Positions 52,771 through 61,989 are shown, counted from the stretch's first letter. The stretch is 64,000 bases of DNA from Prevotella sp. (GCA_018385335.1 JAHAZN010000028.1:1-64000), one strand, 5' to 3'. Program-made: numbers and translations. The notes: generated by a model from the sequence alone, not told the origin.

Positions 52771-53883
52771 ATGGATTTCAGTGAGGTCATAGGACAGGAA
52801 GAGGCGAAACAGCGGTTGCTGGCGATGGAGGAGAGCGGCAAGCTCCCCCATGCCCTGTTGCTCTGCGGTCCGGAAGGATGCGGCAAGATGGCGCTCGCCC
52901 TTGCCTTCGCCTGTCATCTCCTCAGCAAGAAGAGCAATGCCAATGTCGAGGCGATGCTTCGACAGTTAGCTCATCCCGACCTCCATTTCTCCTTTCCTAC
53001 CATCAAGCTCCCCTCAATGTCGAGCGACCACAAGCCTGTGAGCGACGACTTCGCCCAAGCCTGGCATCAGCTGATCCTCAGCACTCCCTATTTCGCACTC
53101 GACGACTGGCTTGCTGCCATGGGAGCAGAGAATCAGCAGGCAATCATCACTGCCGGCGAGAGCGACCTGCTGATAAGGAAACTCAGCATGAAGTCGAGTC
53201 AGGGCGGTTATAAGGTGTCTGTCATCTGGCTGCCCGAACGCATGAACATTGAGTGTGCTAACAAAATACTCAAACTCATTGAGGAACCACCCTCGCAGAC
53301 CATTTTCATCATGGTGAGCGAGGCTCCCGACCTGCTGATAGAGACCATACGTAGCCGTACCCAACGCATCGACATGAAGCGGATAGAGACATCGAGCATC
53401 GCCCAGGAGCTCATCGCCCGCAGAGCACTCGACGAGGCTACGGCACAGCGCATCGCCCGCCTGTCAAACGGCAGCTGGCTCAAAGCGCTCCAGACACTTG
53501 CTGCCAACTCAGAGACAGCCGACTTCCTGAAGGATTATCAGCAACTGATGAGGTTGGCTTATATGCGCGACATCAAACAGCTGAAACGCTGGAGCGAGGA
53601 GATGGCATCCTACGGCAGAGAGAAGCAAAAAAGGCTGCTCACCAATATGTTGCGCCTCACAAGAGAGAACTTTATTTATAATTTCAGCATACCCGATCTC
53701 AACTATATGTCTGTGCAGGAGGAGGAATTCTCTAAAAAGTTTGCACGGTTTATCAACGAAGATAATGTATTGGCATTCAATGAGCTCCTCAATCTCTGCA
53801 TCAGAGACATCTCTCAGAATGCCAATGGTAAGATGGTCTTCTTTGACTTAGCGTTGAAGACGATAATGCTTTTAAAACACTGA
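52771..53883 (+). CDS. holB: DNA polymerase III subunit delta'
   Basis: A clamp-loader subunit. 370 residues. AAA+ N-terminal domain: FSEVIGQEEAKQRLLAMEES, a P-loop-like GPEGCGKMALALAFA (Met in place of Thr/Ser after Lys, as expected for a non-hydrolysing delta'), the Walker-B-like block VSVIWLPERMNIECANKILK, EEPPSQTIFIMVSEAPD and the arginine-finger region TIRSRTQRIDM. The C-terminal collar is less conserved. It is followed after 6 bp by the RicT-like gene, the same pairing as holB-yaaT in Firmicutes. Confidence 0.93.
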   Translation: MDFSEVIGQEEAKQRLLAMEESGKLPHALLLCGPEGCGKMALALAFACHLLSKKSNANVEAMLRQLAHPDLHFSFPTIKLPSMSSDHKPVSDDFAQAWHQLILSTPYFALDDWLAAMGAENQQAIITAGESDLLIRKLSMKSSQGGYKVSVIWLPERMNIECANKILKLIEEPPSQTIFIMVSEAPDLLIETIRSRTQRIDMKRIETSSIAQELIARRALDEATAQRIARLSNGSWLKALQTLAANSETADFLKDYQQLMRLAYMRDIKQLKRWSEEMASYGREKQKRLLTNMLRLTRENFIYNFSIPDLNYMSVQEEEFSKKFARFINEDNVLAFNELLNLCIRDISQNANGKMVFFDLALKTIMLLKH

Positions 53884-53889
53884 AGTGAT

Positions 53890-55146
53890 ATGGAAAAACA
53901 AGACAAGAATACTCCGATGTGTTGCGGCTGCGACCGTGGTCTGGCTCATGAAGCCGTGGGCCGCCAGGACCGCCAGTTGAACACCTACGACTGGTTGGCT
54001 GACGTGCCTGGAAATGCGGAACTCACCGACCTGGTCGAGGTGCAGTTTAAACACACACGCAAAGGCTATTACCATAACGTCAATAAGCTCGAACTGAAGA
54101 AAGGTGATGTGGTAGCTGTTGAAGCCAGTCCTGGTCACGACATCGGTGTGGTGACCCTCACAGGCCGTCTCGTCAAGATGCAGCTCAAAAAGGCGAATAT
54201 CAAGTCGGCCGACGACATCAAGCGCATTTACCGTCTGGCACGCCCCACTGACATGGACAAGTATAAAGAGGCCAAGTCGAGGGAACATGCTACGATGATT
54301 GAGAGCAGACAGATTGCCAAGAACCTCGGTCTGCAGATGAAGATTGGCGATGTGGAATATCAGGGCGACTGCAACAAAGCCATCTTCTACTATATCGCCG
54401 ACGAACGCGTCGATTTCCGTCAGCTCATCAAGGTGCTCGCCGATACCTTCCATGTGCGTATCGAGATGAAACAGATAGGAGCCCGCCAAGAAGCAGGGCG
54501 CATAGGTGGTACCGGTCCCTGCGGTCGCGAACTCTGTTGCGCCACATGGATGAAGAACTTCATCAGCGTGAGCACCACAGCAGCACGCTTCCAGGAAATC
54601 TCACTCAATCCACAGAAGCTGGCAGGTATGTGTGCCAAACTCAAATGCTGTCTCAACTATGAGGTGGACAGCTATGTCGAGGCAGGCCGACGCATCCCAA
54701 GCAAAGAGGTGGTCCTCTCTACTCAGGATGCCGACTTCTACCATTTCAAGTCAGACATCCTTGCTGGCACCATCACCTACTCCACCGACAAGAATATGGC
54801 TGTCAACCTCGAGACCATCACGGCAGAGCGTGCCAAGGCCATCATCGAGATGAACAGAAGGGGCGAGAAACCACGCTCACTCACCGATGATGAGAAGCAG
54901 AAAGAAGCCAAGCCAAGCGTCGATCTGCTTCAGGGCGACATCAACCGCTTCGACAAAGCCAAGAAAAAGAAACGTCCACAGCGCCAGCAGTCGAAAGGGA
55001 ATCAGCAGCAGGAGCACAACCAAGCCAAAGCAGAGCAGCAGGAGCGCAGACAGCCCAGGGGAGATCAGCAGAACAGAGAACGACAGGGAAGAAGGCCCAA
55101 CAACAAACAGCAACGCAACCATCCAAAGCAAAATGCACCGGAGTAA
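53890..55146 (+). CDS. PSP1/RicT family regulatory iron-sulfur protein
   Basis: 418 residues. The PSP1 domain and cysteine pattern are clear: CCGCDRG near the N terminus, FKHTRKGYYHNVNKLELKKG, GDVVAVEASPGHDIGVVTLT, ARQEAGRIGGTGPCGRELCC, and MCAKLKCCLNYEVDSY. In Bacillus the homologue YaaT/RicT is part of the Ric complex with [4Fe-4S] clusters that modulates RNase Y. The last 85 residues are a Q/K/R/N-rich low-complexity tail (KKKKRPQRQQSKGNQQQEHN...), probably disordered and RNA-binding. The stop lies inside the start of gldH. Confidence 0.92.
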   Translation: MEKQDKNTPMCCGCDRGLAHEAVGRQDRQLNTYDWLADVPGNAELTDLVEVQFKHTRKGYYHNVNKLELKKGDVVAVEASPGHDIGVVTLTGRLVKMQLKKANIKSADDIKRIYRLARPTDMDKYKEAKSREHATMIESRQIAKNLGLQMKIGDVEYQGDCNKAIFYYIADERVDFRQLIKVLADTFHVRIEMKQIGARQEAGRIGGTGPCGRELCCATWMKNFISVSTTAARFQEISLNPQKLAGMCAKLKCCLNYEVDSYVEAGRRIPSKEVVLSTQDADFYHFKSDILAGTITYSTDKNMAVNLETITAERAKAIIEMNRRGEKPRSLTDDEKQKEAKPSVDLLQGDINRFDKAKKKKRPQRQQSKGNQQQEHNQAKAEQQERRQPRGDQQNRERQGRRPNNKQQRNHPKQNAPE

Positions 55147-55696
55147 GGTCTTTTCTCTCTGCCTTGTTGGGGTCTTGACAACTATTCTACTCGCTTGTAA
55201 CGACAAGAGTGCCTGTGTCTATGCCGTCTATCAACACACCCCTATCGAAGGGTGGGACCGCAACGACACGCTCACCTTCAGTTATGTACCCAACGAAACG
55301 TATAGTCCCTTTGCTTCACAACCGTCGCTCACACTGACCGAGGAGATAGGGCTACGTATCAACGGCTCCTACCCCTTCTCCACACTCTATCTCATCGTAG
55401 AACAGGAGGTAAGACCATCTGCCACACAACTGACAGATACCCTCACCTGCAGGTTGACCGACAAAAAAGGAGTATTCATTGGCAAAGGCATTGGATGCTA
55501 TCAATACCTCTTCCCCTTACGTCGCCTCCCCCTTCACACTGGCGACACCCTCAACATTCATATTCGTCACCTCATGAAACGCGAGATTCTTCCCGGGGTG
55601 ACGGACATAGGGGTCTCGTTATTCGCGAACGAGGTGACGCCTGGCATCGATACGCAAGAAGATAAACAGCAGGAAGGTGAAGCCCCAGAGCGATGA
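55133..55696 (+). CDS. gldH: Gliding-motility-type lipoprotein GldH
   Basis: 187 residues from ATG 55133 (MHRSKVFSLCLVGVLTTILLAC), overlapping the RicT-like gene by 14 nt. The lipobox is ILLAC. The GldH pattern is present: SACVYAVYQHTPIEGWDRND, LTFSYVPNETYSPF, LRINGSYPFSTLYLIVEQ, KGIGCYQYLFPLRRLPLHTG and REILPGVTDIGVSL. GldH is an outer-membrane-associated lipoprotein needed for gliding in flavobacteria but conserved also in non-motile Bacteroidetes, with unclear role. The last 26 codons lie antisense to the rodA 3' end (78-nt overlap). Confidence 0.88.
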   Translation: MHRSKVFSLCLVGVLTTILLACNDKSACVYAVYQHTPIEGWDRNDTLTFSYVPNETYSPFASQPSLTLTEEIGLRINGSYPFSTLYLIVEQEVRPSATQLTDTLTCRLTDKKGVFIGKGIGCYQYLFPLRRLPLHTGDTLNIHIRHLMKREILPGVTDIGVSLFANEVTPGIDTQEDKQQEGEAPER

Positions 55697-57088
55697 TCCT
55701 CCATAACTGAAAAACGGCAGGGGGATGCCGATGACGGGCGTCAGTCCCAACACCATGCCCACATTGACAAACACATGAAAGAGGAAGATGGAGAGCACCG
55801 AATAACCATACACCCTACCAAACCTGAACCTCTGCCGCTCTGCCAGATATATGAGTCTGAGGATGAGCGCCAGGAACAGTAGGAGCACCATTGCCGAACC
55901 TAGGAAACCTTCCTCCTCTCCTACAGTACAGAAGATAAAATCGGTATCCTGCTCAGGGACAAACTTCAGTTTGGTCTGCGTCCCATTGAGGAAGCCCTTC
56001 CCCTCCAGTCCTCCTGAGCCAATAGCTATCACACTCTGATGCACGTTATAACCGGCTCCCGAGGGGTCCTCCTCCAAGCCCAGCAGCACGTTGATTCTCA
56101 CACGTTGATGCGGTTCCATCACCTTATTGAGCACATAGTCGGCCGAATAGAAAAAGCCTATTGAGCCGATGGCAAAAAGGAGGATGAGATAGTAGGAGCG
56201 TATGCGTGTACCCAAGGCCCACCATAGGAGATGACCTATCATGATGATACTGCTTATCCACAACACCCAGACGACATTGAAGGGGATGACATACTGTGAG
56301 AAGAGTAGTGCCACCGCTGTCGTACCGAAGCAGATGGTGAGGAGGCGTGTTGCCGCCTCTCTGTTCTTGCAGTAAATCCAAACCATACCGGCAGTAAAGA
56401 GCTGGATGAGCGAGAGGACGATAAACTTACCTGTCGATGTCGGTGTGTCCCAGAGCATCACATCAGCATAGCGGATGCCTATGACGAAATAAACCACTGC
56501 CGCTATGCCCACGAAAAGCACACTTCCCGTCATTCCCTCCCTGTAGAACACCAAGAAGAAAGCGAGATAAACCAGCGCGGAGCCCGTCTCCTTCTGTAAT
56601 ACGATGAACATCATCGGCAGGAGAATGACAAGGAGACTGCTGATGAAATCTCTCCACCGGTGGATATCAAAGCCCTGCGTTGACATCAGTTTAGCCGTTG
56701 CCAGGGCAGTAGCAAACTTAGCAAACTCTGCCGGCTGCAGACGGAGCGGTCCCAGCACGAGCCAGGAGCGCGACCCTTTGATTTCATGCGGGTTGAAGAT
56801 AGTGGCAAAGAGGAGCAGGAGCAGGAGCGCATAGATGATATAAGCAAACGTGTCATACATCCTGTCGTCCATCATCAGCAAAACAAAGCCCAGACACACT
56901 GATGTGCCTATCCACACTATCTGCATGCCCGACCTCGTGTCAAGACTGAAGATATCAGTCTCTCCAAAGGTGTAGCTGGCACCACACACACTCATCCACC
57001 CTAAGGAGAGCAATGCCAAATAGATGCCTATCGTCCACCAGTCGAGTGCGCTCCACACACTGATATGTTTATCTGATTGTTGTCCCAT
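55619..57088 (-). CDS. rodA: Rod shape-determining protein RodA (SEDS glycosyltransferase)
   Basis: 489 residues, somewhat longer than proteobacterial RodA through loops and a long N terminus, but ordinary for this phylum. About ten membrane helices. SEDS motifs are GSRSWLVLGPLRLQPAEFAK, MFIVLQKETGSALVYL, and the C-terminal QTDFIFCTVGEEEGFLGSA-like DTDFIFCTVGEEEGFLGSAM and IGIPLPFFSYGGSSL. It polymerises glycan strands for lateral wall growth together with the PBP2 encoded just upstream (20-nt overlap with mrdA). Last gene of the elongasome operon. Confidence 0.96.
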   Translation of the reverse strand: MGQQSDKHISVWSALDWWTIGIYLALLSLGWMSVCGASYTFGETDIFSLDTRSGMQIVWIGTSVCLGFVLLMMDDRMYDTFAYIIYALLLLLLFATIFNPHEIKGSRSWLVLGPLRLQPAEFAKFATALATAKLMSTQGFDIHRWRDFISSLLVILLPMMFIVLQKETGSALVYLAFFLVFYREGMTGSVLFVGIAAVVYFVIGIRYADVMLWDTPTSTGKFIVLSLIQLFTAGMVWIYCKNREAATRLLTICFGTTAVALLFSQYVIPFNVVWVLWISSIIMIGHLLWWALGTRIRSYYLILLFAIGSIGFFYSADYVLNKVMEPHQRVRINVLLGLEEDPSGAGYNVHQSVIAIGSGGLEGKGFLNGTQTKLKFVPEQDTDFIFCTVGEEEGFLGSAMVLLLFLALILRLIYLAERQRFRFGRVYGYSVLSIFLFHVFVNVGMVLGLTPVIGIPLPFFSYGGSSLWGFTFLLFIFLRIDARRHLVRE

Positions 57089-58919
57089 AACTGATTCGTC
57101 GATGTTGAAATTCCTCGGCTTTTTTCATCGAAGCCTCTGAGAGTTTACCCTTGATATACTGTTCCATCATCAGTCCGCCGATGGGCACACCATAGTCGGC
57201 GCCCCATCCACCGTTCTCCACATAAACAGCGACGGCAATCTTAGGATGGTCCATGGGTGCGAAGCCCATGAAGACAGAATGGTCGTGCCCTCTGTTCTGT
57301 GCTGTTCCCGTCTTCCCACAGGCATTGAAGTCGTAGGCCGACAGCGCACGGCATGTACCTCCGAGCACCGAAGCTCTCATTCCCGCCACGACATAGTCGT
57401 AGGCTTCACGGTCAGCCATCGTGTAATGTTTTCGGGTAAACAGTGTATCGAGCGGTTCGCCTTCCACCTTCCTCACAACATGAGGTACATAGAAATATCC
57501 CCTGTTGGCTATCGTTGCGCCAAGGTTAGCAATCTGTAGCGGTGTGGCGTTCACCTCACCCTGACCGATAGAGATAGAGATGATGGTCAGCCCATTCCAT
57601 GACCCTTTGTAGGCATGGTCATAGAACTCAGCATTGGGGATGAGTCCTCGTTTCTCTCCTGGGAGGTCGATGCCCAACTTATATCCGAAGCCCATGCTCA
57701 CCATATAATCCCTCCAGATGTTCATCGCCTTCTGTACCGTACCATATTTTCTCTTGTTGCCTATCATGTGATACAGTCCCCAACAGAAGAAAGCGTTGCA
57801 TGAGGTGCTCAGCGCCGGCACGATAGCGAGCGGAGCGGCATGACCGTGACATCCCACATGCAGGCCCTTGAAATAGAACCCGTGTGAACATCCGTAAGGT
57901 GTGGTAGGTGAGATGATACCCTCCGAGAGAAAGGTCAGTCCCTGTGTGGTCTTAAACGTAGAGCCGGGAGGATACTGTCCCATGATACTTCTGTTGAGCA
58001 GCGGTCTCCAGGGGTCTCTGCTCAACTCAAGATGGTTCTTGCTTCGCTGCCGTCCCACCATGATACGAGGGTCATAGCTGGGTGTAGAGACCATACAGAG
58101 CACCTCGCCGGTGGATGGTTCGATAGCTACTATACTCCCTATCTTACCCTCCATCAGGCGTTCTCCGAGCGCCTGCAACTGATAGTCGATACTCAGTGTG
58201 AGGTTCTTGCCAGCCACGGGACGCCGGTCAAACTTCCCGTTCATATAACTTCCCTGGATACGTCCGTGCACATCGCGCAAGAGAATCTGCACACCCTTCT
58301 CTCCTCGCAGCACCCGCTCGTAGCTTCTCTCCACTCCGAGCTTCCCTATATAGTCGCCGGGCTGATAGTATTCATCTTCATCGATGTCACGCTGTGACAC
58401 CTCTGCCACATCGCCCAACACATGGGCAGCACAGGCATAGTTATACTGACGTATGCTTCGCCGCTGCACATAGAAGCCGGGGAAACGATACATCTGCTCC
58501 TGGAACACGCTGAAGTCCTCGTCAGAGAGCTGCGCCATAAAGAGCTGTCTTGTGAACCTTGAATAGCCAGGGTTACGCGACCGGTCTTTGATAGCCTCCA
58601 TCCGCCTGTCAAACTCCTCTCTTGTGATGCCTAACGCAGCACACAGACCTAAGGTATCGGTATGCCCCTTCGCCTCGTTCATCACCACCATGATATCATA
58701 GGCAGGCTGGTTATACACCAAGAGCCTCCCATTCCGGTCGGAGATGACCCCTCTTGCCGGATAATCAATTTTCTTTAAAAAAGCGTTGGAATCGGCGTTC
58801 TTCTTGTAGTCATCGCTCATGATCTGCAAGGTGAACAGGCGGATGATATAGACGATGATGATGAGTACGGCAGCTCCGCCAATGACGTATCTTCTGTTCT
58901 CTAACTCAAAACTCCTCAT
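57069..58919 (-). CDS. mrdA: Penicillin-binding protein 2 (transpeptidase)
   Basis: 616 residues. One N-terminal anchor helix (RYVIGGAAVLIIIVYIIRLF), a PBP dimerisation domain (RGVISDRNGRLLVYNQPAYD) and the transpeptidase domain: SxxK in QYPPGSTFKTTQGLT (nucleophile Ser), SxN in LSTSCNAFFCW, and KTG in ACGKTGTAQNRGHDHSVF. Crosslinks peptidoglycan during cell elongation and is a beta-lactam target. It starts overlapping mreD by 4 nt and overlaps rodA, so the pair is translationally coupled. Confidence 0.96.
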   Translation of the reverse strand: MRSFELENRRYVIGGAAVLIIIVYIIRLFTLQIMSDDYKKNADSNAFLKKIDYPARGVISDRNGRLLVYNQPAYDIMVVMNEAKGHTDTLGLCAALGITREEFDRRMEAIKDRSRNPGYSRFTRQLFMAQLSDEDFSVFQEQMYRFPGFYVQRRSIRQYNYACAAHVLGDVAEVSQRDIDEDEYYQPGDYIGKLGVERSYERVLRGEKGVQILLRDVHGRIQGSYMNGKFDRRPVAGKNLTLSIDYQLQALGERLMEGKIGSIVAIEPSTGEVLCMVSTPSYDPRIMVGRQRSKNHLELSRDPWRPLLNRSIMGQYPPGSTFKTTQGLTFLSEGIISPTTPYGCSHGFYFKGLHVGCHGHAAPLAIVPALSTSCNAFFCWGLYHMIGNKRKYGTVQKAMNIWRDYMVSMGFGYKLGIDLPGEKRGLIPNAEFYDHAYKGSWNGLTIISISIGQGEVNATPLQIANLGATIANRGYFYVPHVVRKVEGEPLDTLFTRKHYTMADREAYDYVVAGMRASVLGGTCRALSAYDFNACGKTGTAQNRGHDHSVFMGFAPMDHPKIAVAVYVENGGWGADYGVPIGGLMMEQYIKGKLSEASMKKAEEFQHRRISYGTTIR

Positions 58920-59416
58920 TGCCTTCTCACTATCTCTAACGTAAGCACCAAGACAAAAGTGACAGCAGTGCTACCCAGGACACAGAGCACCCACTGTAGC
59001 AGATTAAAGAAAGAGAACAACTCAAAAGAGAAGAACATGAGACAATGGCAACAGATGAGTGTGAAGGCATAGACACCATATTTCATCGGTCCCATACTGT
59101 ACATATAAGGACGCACATCATCCTGCACTTCCTGCGATACAAATAGTCTGAAGAAATAGGGTTGAAATGCGCCCACAGCCGTCATCGACGCTGCGGCCAC
59201 TCCAGGGGTATTGGCAAAGGTGTCGGCCACCAGTCCAATGAGAAAGGACCATAGGATACCTGCCCATTTCGAGGTATGCGGCGACAGGGAGATGGTGAAA
59301 TAGACATAAAGCAAAGGCGTTGCGCAATCAAACAAATGAATCTGATTGAGCACCAGCGCCTGCACAAGGCATAGCGAGACAAATAACGTGATACGTTTGA
59401 TGAGGTCGATGGCCAT
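58916..59416 (-). CDS. mreD: Rod shape-determining protein MreD
   Basis: 166 residues, mostly hydrophobic, with about five helices (RITLFVSLCLVQALVLNQIH, PLLYVYFTISL, GILWSFLIGLVADTFAN, and MKYGVYAFTLICCHCLMFFS). Length and position between mreC (5 bp upstream) and mrdA (4-nt overlap) support MreD, an elongasome membrane component that helps couple MreBC to the wall synthases. The sequence itself is poorly conserved, as usual for MreD. Confidence 0.9.
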   Translation of the reverse strand: MAIDLIKRITLFVSLCLVQALVLNQIHLFDCATPLLYVYFTISLSPHTSKWAGILWSFLIGLVADTFANTPGVAAASMTAVGAFQPYFFRLFVSQEVQDDVRPYMYSMGPMKYGVYAFTLICCHCLMFFSFELFSFFNLLQWVLCVLGSTAVTFVLVLTLEIVRRQ

Positions 59417-59421
59417 GTGTG

Positions 59422-60288
59422 TTATTCTCTACGTTGTTGTTTAAGCGAGTCGTTGGCAGTACGTATGAGCTGTCGCTGCTCTTCGGCACCCTTATTATTG
59501 ATGACGCACACGTCTCTGAGATTGCTGAAATCATTGGCGAGCCTTATCCTCACCCGGTAAGACAGCCCGTCCTTGGCATTATACACCTCTTCTATCACTC
59601 CTACAGGTACTCCCGGGGGGAAGATAGAGGAGAAGCCATTGGTCTCTATCCAGTCGCCACGCTTAAAATGTGCATGCCTTGGGATATCTTCTACATAGGC
59701 GGTACAGGCATCTTCGCCATACCAGCGCAGGGCACCAAAATATCCTCTTCTCCGAATGGTGCAGCTCACCCTCGACTTACTGTTGATAACGGGCAGGACG
59801 ACAGCGTAGTGTGCCGAAGCCTGTATCACCACCCCCACGATACCCAGTCCGCTGACGACCCCCATTCCGGGCGCCACCCCTTCGGCCCTTCCCCTGTTGA
59901 TGGTCAGCAGGTTGTCTATTCTGTTGATGGTACCACCGATCACCTCAGCCTGCACAATGTCATAGTTCTCCATCTCATGAAGGAACCGCTTCTCTGCGGC
60001 TGTTGTGTCCTGTGTTGCCTTGCCATAGAGCCGGGAGAGCTGTGCCACCTGACGCTCCAGATAGAAGTTTCTCAGCGTGAGCTGCCTGTTGTCTTCCCTT
60101 AATGAGAAAAACGACGAGAGGCCACTTCTCCACTCATACACCTTGCCCACCACGGCATTTGCCGATGACAGCCACACACTCCCCTGGTAGCTGTTGTACT
60201 GCACGATAAGCACTACGCTTATCAGTTCGAGTAACAGGAACAGCAACCAGTGGCTGTGTCGCGAAAGGAAATCGATAAGGTTACGCAT
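59422..60288 (-). CDS. mreC: Rod shape-determining protein MreC
   Basis: 288 residues. An N-terminal helix (WLLFLLLELISVVLIVQYNS) is followed by a coiled-coil (REDNRQLTLRNFYLERQVAQ) and a double beta-barrel with LLTINRGRAEGVAPGMGVVS, GIVGVVIQASAHYAVVLPVI and GFSSIFPPGVPVGVIEEV. MreC links cytoplasmic MreB to the periplasmic enzymes PBP2 and RodA. It lies 30 bp after mreB in the same direction. Confidence 0.95.
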   Translation of the reverse strand: MRNLIDFLSRHSHWLLFLLLELISVVLIVQYNSYQGSVWLSSANAVVGKVYEWRSGLSSFFSLREDNRQLTLRNFYLERQVAQLSRLYGKATQDTTAAEKRFLHEMENYDIVQAEVIGGTINRIDNLLTINRGRAEGVAPGMGVVSGLGIVGVVIQASAHYAVVLPVINSKSRVSCTIRRRGYFGALRWYGEDACTAYVEDIPRHAHFKRGDWIETNGFSSIFPPGVPVGVIEEVYNAKDGLSYRVRIRLANDFSNLRDVCVINNKGAEEQRQLIRTANDSLKQQRRE

Positions 60289-60318
60289 GCGGGGGGATGG
60301 AGCTCGTCCTCTTCTTGT

Positions 60319-61341
60319 TTATCTCATCAAGAATGAGAAGCGGTCAACGTTCTTCAGCGCCACACCGGCACCCTTTGCCACACTGTGCAATGGATCTTCG
60401 GCGATATGGAAGGGGATGTTCATCTTTCCAGTGAGACGACGGTCTAAGCCTCTAAGCAGCGCCCCTCCTCCACTGAGATAAATACCGTTTTTCACGATAT
60501 CAGCATAAAGCTCCGGCGGTGTATTCTCCAGTGCCGACAGCACGGCATTCTCAATCTTTGCCACTGTCTTGTCGATACAGTGAGCTATCTCCTGATAGCA
60601 CACCGGCACCTCCATAGGCAGCGCCGTGATACAGTTAGGTCCATGCACCACATAGTCTTCGGGTCCTTCATCACCCAGATCGTTGAGCGCTGAGCCCACA
60701 TGTATCTTGATACGCTCTGCCATACGCTCACTCACCTTCACGTTGTGCTGACGTCGCATATACTCCTGGATATCAGCGGTGAGGTCGTCACCGGCGATAC
60801 GTATGCTGTTGTTGCTCACGATACCTCCCAGTGAGATGACGGCAATCTCTGTAGAGCCACCACCTATATCAACAATCATATTACCCTCGGGTGCCTCGAC
60901 ATCAATACCTATACCTATGGCAGCTGCCATAGGCTCGAAGATGAGATAGACATCCCTTCCGTTGGCGTGCTCTGCCGAGTCTCTCACAGCACGCAACTCC
61001 ACCTCGGTAGAGCCGCTGGGCACCCCTATCACCATACGGAGTGAAGGAGAGAAGAGGCGTCGCCCAGAGTGCACCATCTTGATGAGTCCCCTCATCATCT
61101 GTTCACAAGCGGAGAAATCGGCGATCACACCATCCCTCAACGGGCGGATGGTACGTATGTTGTCGTTGGTTTTCTCATACATCATCTTGGCCTGTTCGCC
61201 CACAGCAATCATCTTGTCTGTGCGGCGGTCGAGCGCCACCACCGAAGGCTCATCCACCACGATTTTATCGTCACTGATGATGATGGTGTTGGCTGTGCCG
61301 AGGTCCATGGCTATCTCCTGCACAAAAGAAAAGAATCCCAT
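60319..61341 (-). CDS. mreB: Rod shape-determining protein MreB
   Basis: A bacterial actin. 340 residues. The actin-fold nucleotide motifs are EIAMDLGTANTIIISDDKIV (phosphate 1), MIVDIGGGSTEIAVISLGG (phosphate 2), YLSGGGALLRGLDRRL (adenosine), with GVPSGSTEVELRAVRDSAEH and the MreB-specific NGRDVYLIFEPMAAAIGIGI. It polymerises under the membrane and directs lateral wall synthesis. It starts 15 bp after the purH(N) stop. Confidence 0.98.
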   Translation of the reverse strand: MGFFSFVQEIAMDLGTANTIIISDDKIVVDEPSVVALDRRTDKMIAVGEQAKMMYEKTNDNIRTIRPLRDGVIADFSACEQMMRGLIKMVHSGRRLFSPSLRMVIGVPSGSTEVELRAVRDSAEHANGRDVYLIFEPMAAAIGIGIDVEAPEGNMIVDIGGGSTEIAVISLGGIVSNNSIRIAGDDLTADIQEYMRRQHNVKVSERMAERIKIHVGSALNDLGDEGPEDYVVHGPNCITALPMEVPVCYQEIAHCIDKTVAKIENAVLSALENTPPELYADIVKNGIYLSGGGALLRGLDRRLTGKMNIPFHIAEDPLHSVAKGAGVALKNVDRFSFLMR

Positions 61342-61356
61342 TCTACCCTCCTTTCT

Positions 61357-61950
61357 TTATTTCTCAAACCAGTTGTGAATAGCAGTGTCATAGTGGCTGC
61401 TCACGCCAAAGGCTCTTGCTGCCAACATCTTCCTGTCTTCAATATCAGTAGCTGCGCCCTTCTTGTTGAGGATATCGAGCAACACGCCATACTCGGCCTT
61501 GCTTGGCACAATCACCACATCGGCAAAGTTCTTTGCTCCTGCTCTGATAAGGGAGATTCCTCCGATATCGATCTTCTCGATGATGTCAGCCTCTGAGGCA
61601 CCGCTTGCTACCGTCTGCTCGAAGGGATAGAGATCTACTATCACGAGGTCGATAGCAGGAATCTCATACTCAGCCATCTGCGCCTGATCGCCCTCATTGT
61701 CTCTACGGGCGAGAATACCTCCAAACACCTTGGGGTGCAAGGTCTTCACACGCCCTCCGAGGATAGAAGGATAAGAAGTCACCTCCTCTACCTTGTGGCA
61801 CTCATAGCCCAACGATTCAATAAACTGCTGCGTGCCTCCGGTGGAGAGAAACTTCACGCCCTCAGCATTCAGTTTTTTCAACAATTCGTCCAAACCATCT
61901 TTGTGGAAAACCGATATCAGTGCGGTTTTTATCTTCTTTGTACCTGCCAT
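61357..61950 (-). CDS. IMP cyclohydrolase (PurH N-terminal domain as a separate protein)
   Basis: 197 residues, equal to the N-terminal MGS-like half of PurH, which closes FAICAR to IMP. Recognised by FLSTGGTQQFIESLGYECHK, VTSYPSILGGRVKTLHPKVF, GGILARRDN, IDLVIVDLYPFEQTV and KIDIGGISLIRAGAKNFADV. It ends after the cyclohydrolase domain; mreB begins 15 bp later, so there is no room for a transformylase part or its remnant. The missing half is present as its own gene at 28195-29376. First gene of the mre operon. Confidence 0.95.
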   Translation of the reverse strand: MAGTKKIKTALISVFHKDGLDELLKKLNAEGVKFLSTGGTQQFIESLGYECHKVEEVTSYPSILGGRVKTLHPKVFGGILARRDNEGDQAQMAEYEIPAIDLVIVDLYPFEQTVASGASEADIIEKIDIGGISLIRAGAKNFADVVIVPSKAEYGVLLDILNKKGAATDIEDRKMLAARAFGVSSHYDTAIHNWFEK

Positions 61951-61981
61951 AAAACTTAATAATGCATTATCTATGAGGGTG

Positions 61982-61989
61982 CAAAGTTA
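61982..61989 (-). promoter_or_regulatory. -7 box (TAACTTTG) of the purH(N)-mre operon
   Basis: On the minus strand, 61989 to 61982 reads TAACTTTGCACC. The ATG of purH(N) is 31 nt downstream. Confidence 0.6.

Noticed and set aside
54887..55132. Longer version of gldH
   Set aside because: This part is out-of-frame sequence within the low-complexity tail of the RicT-like gene, whereas a perfect lipoprotein signal begins at 55133.
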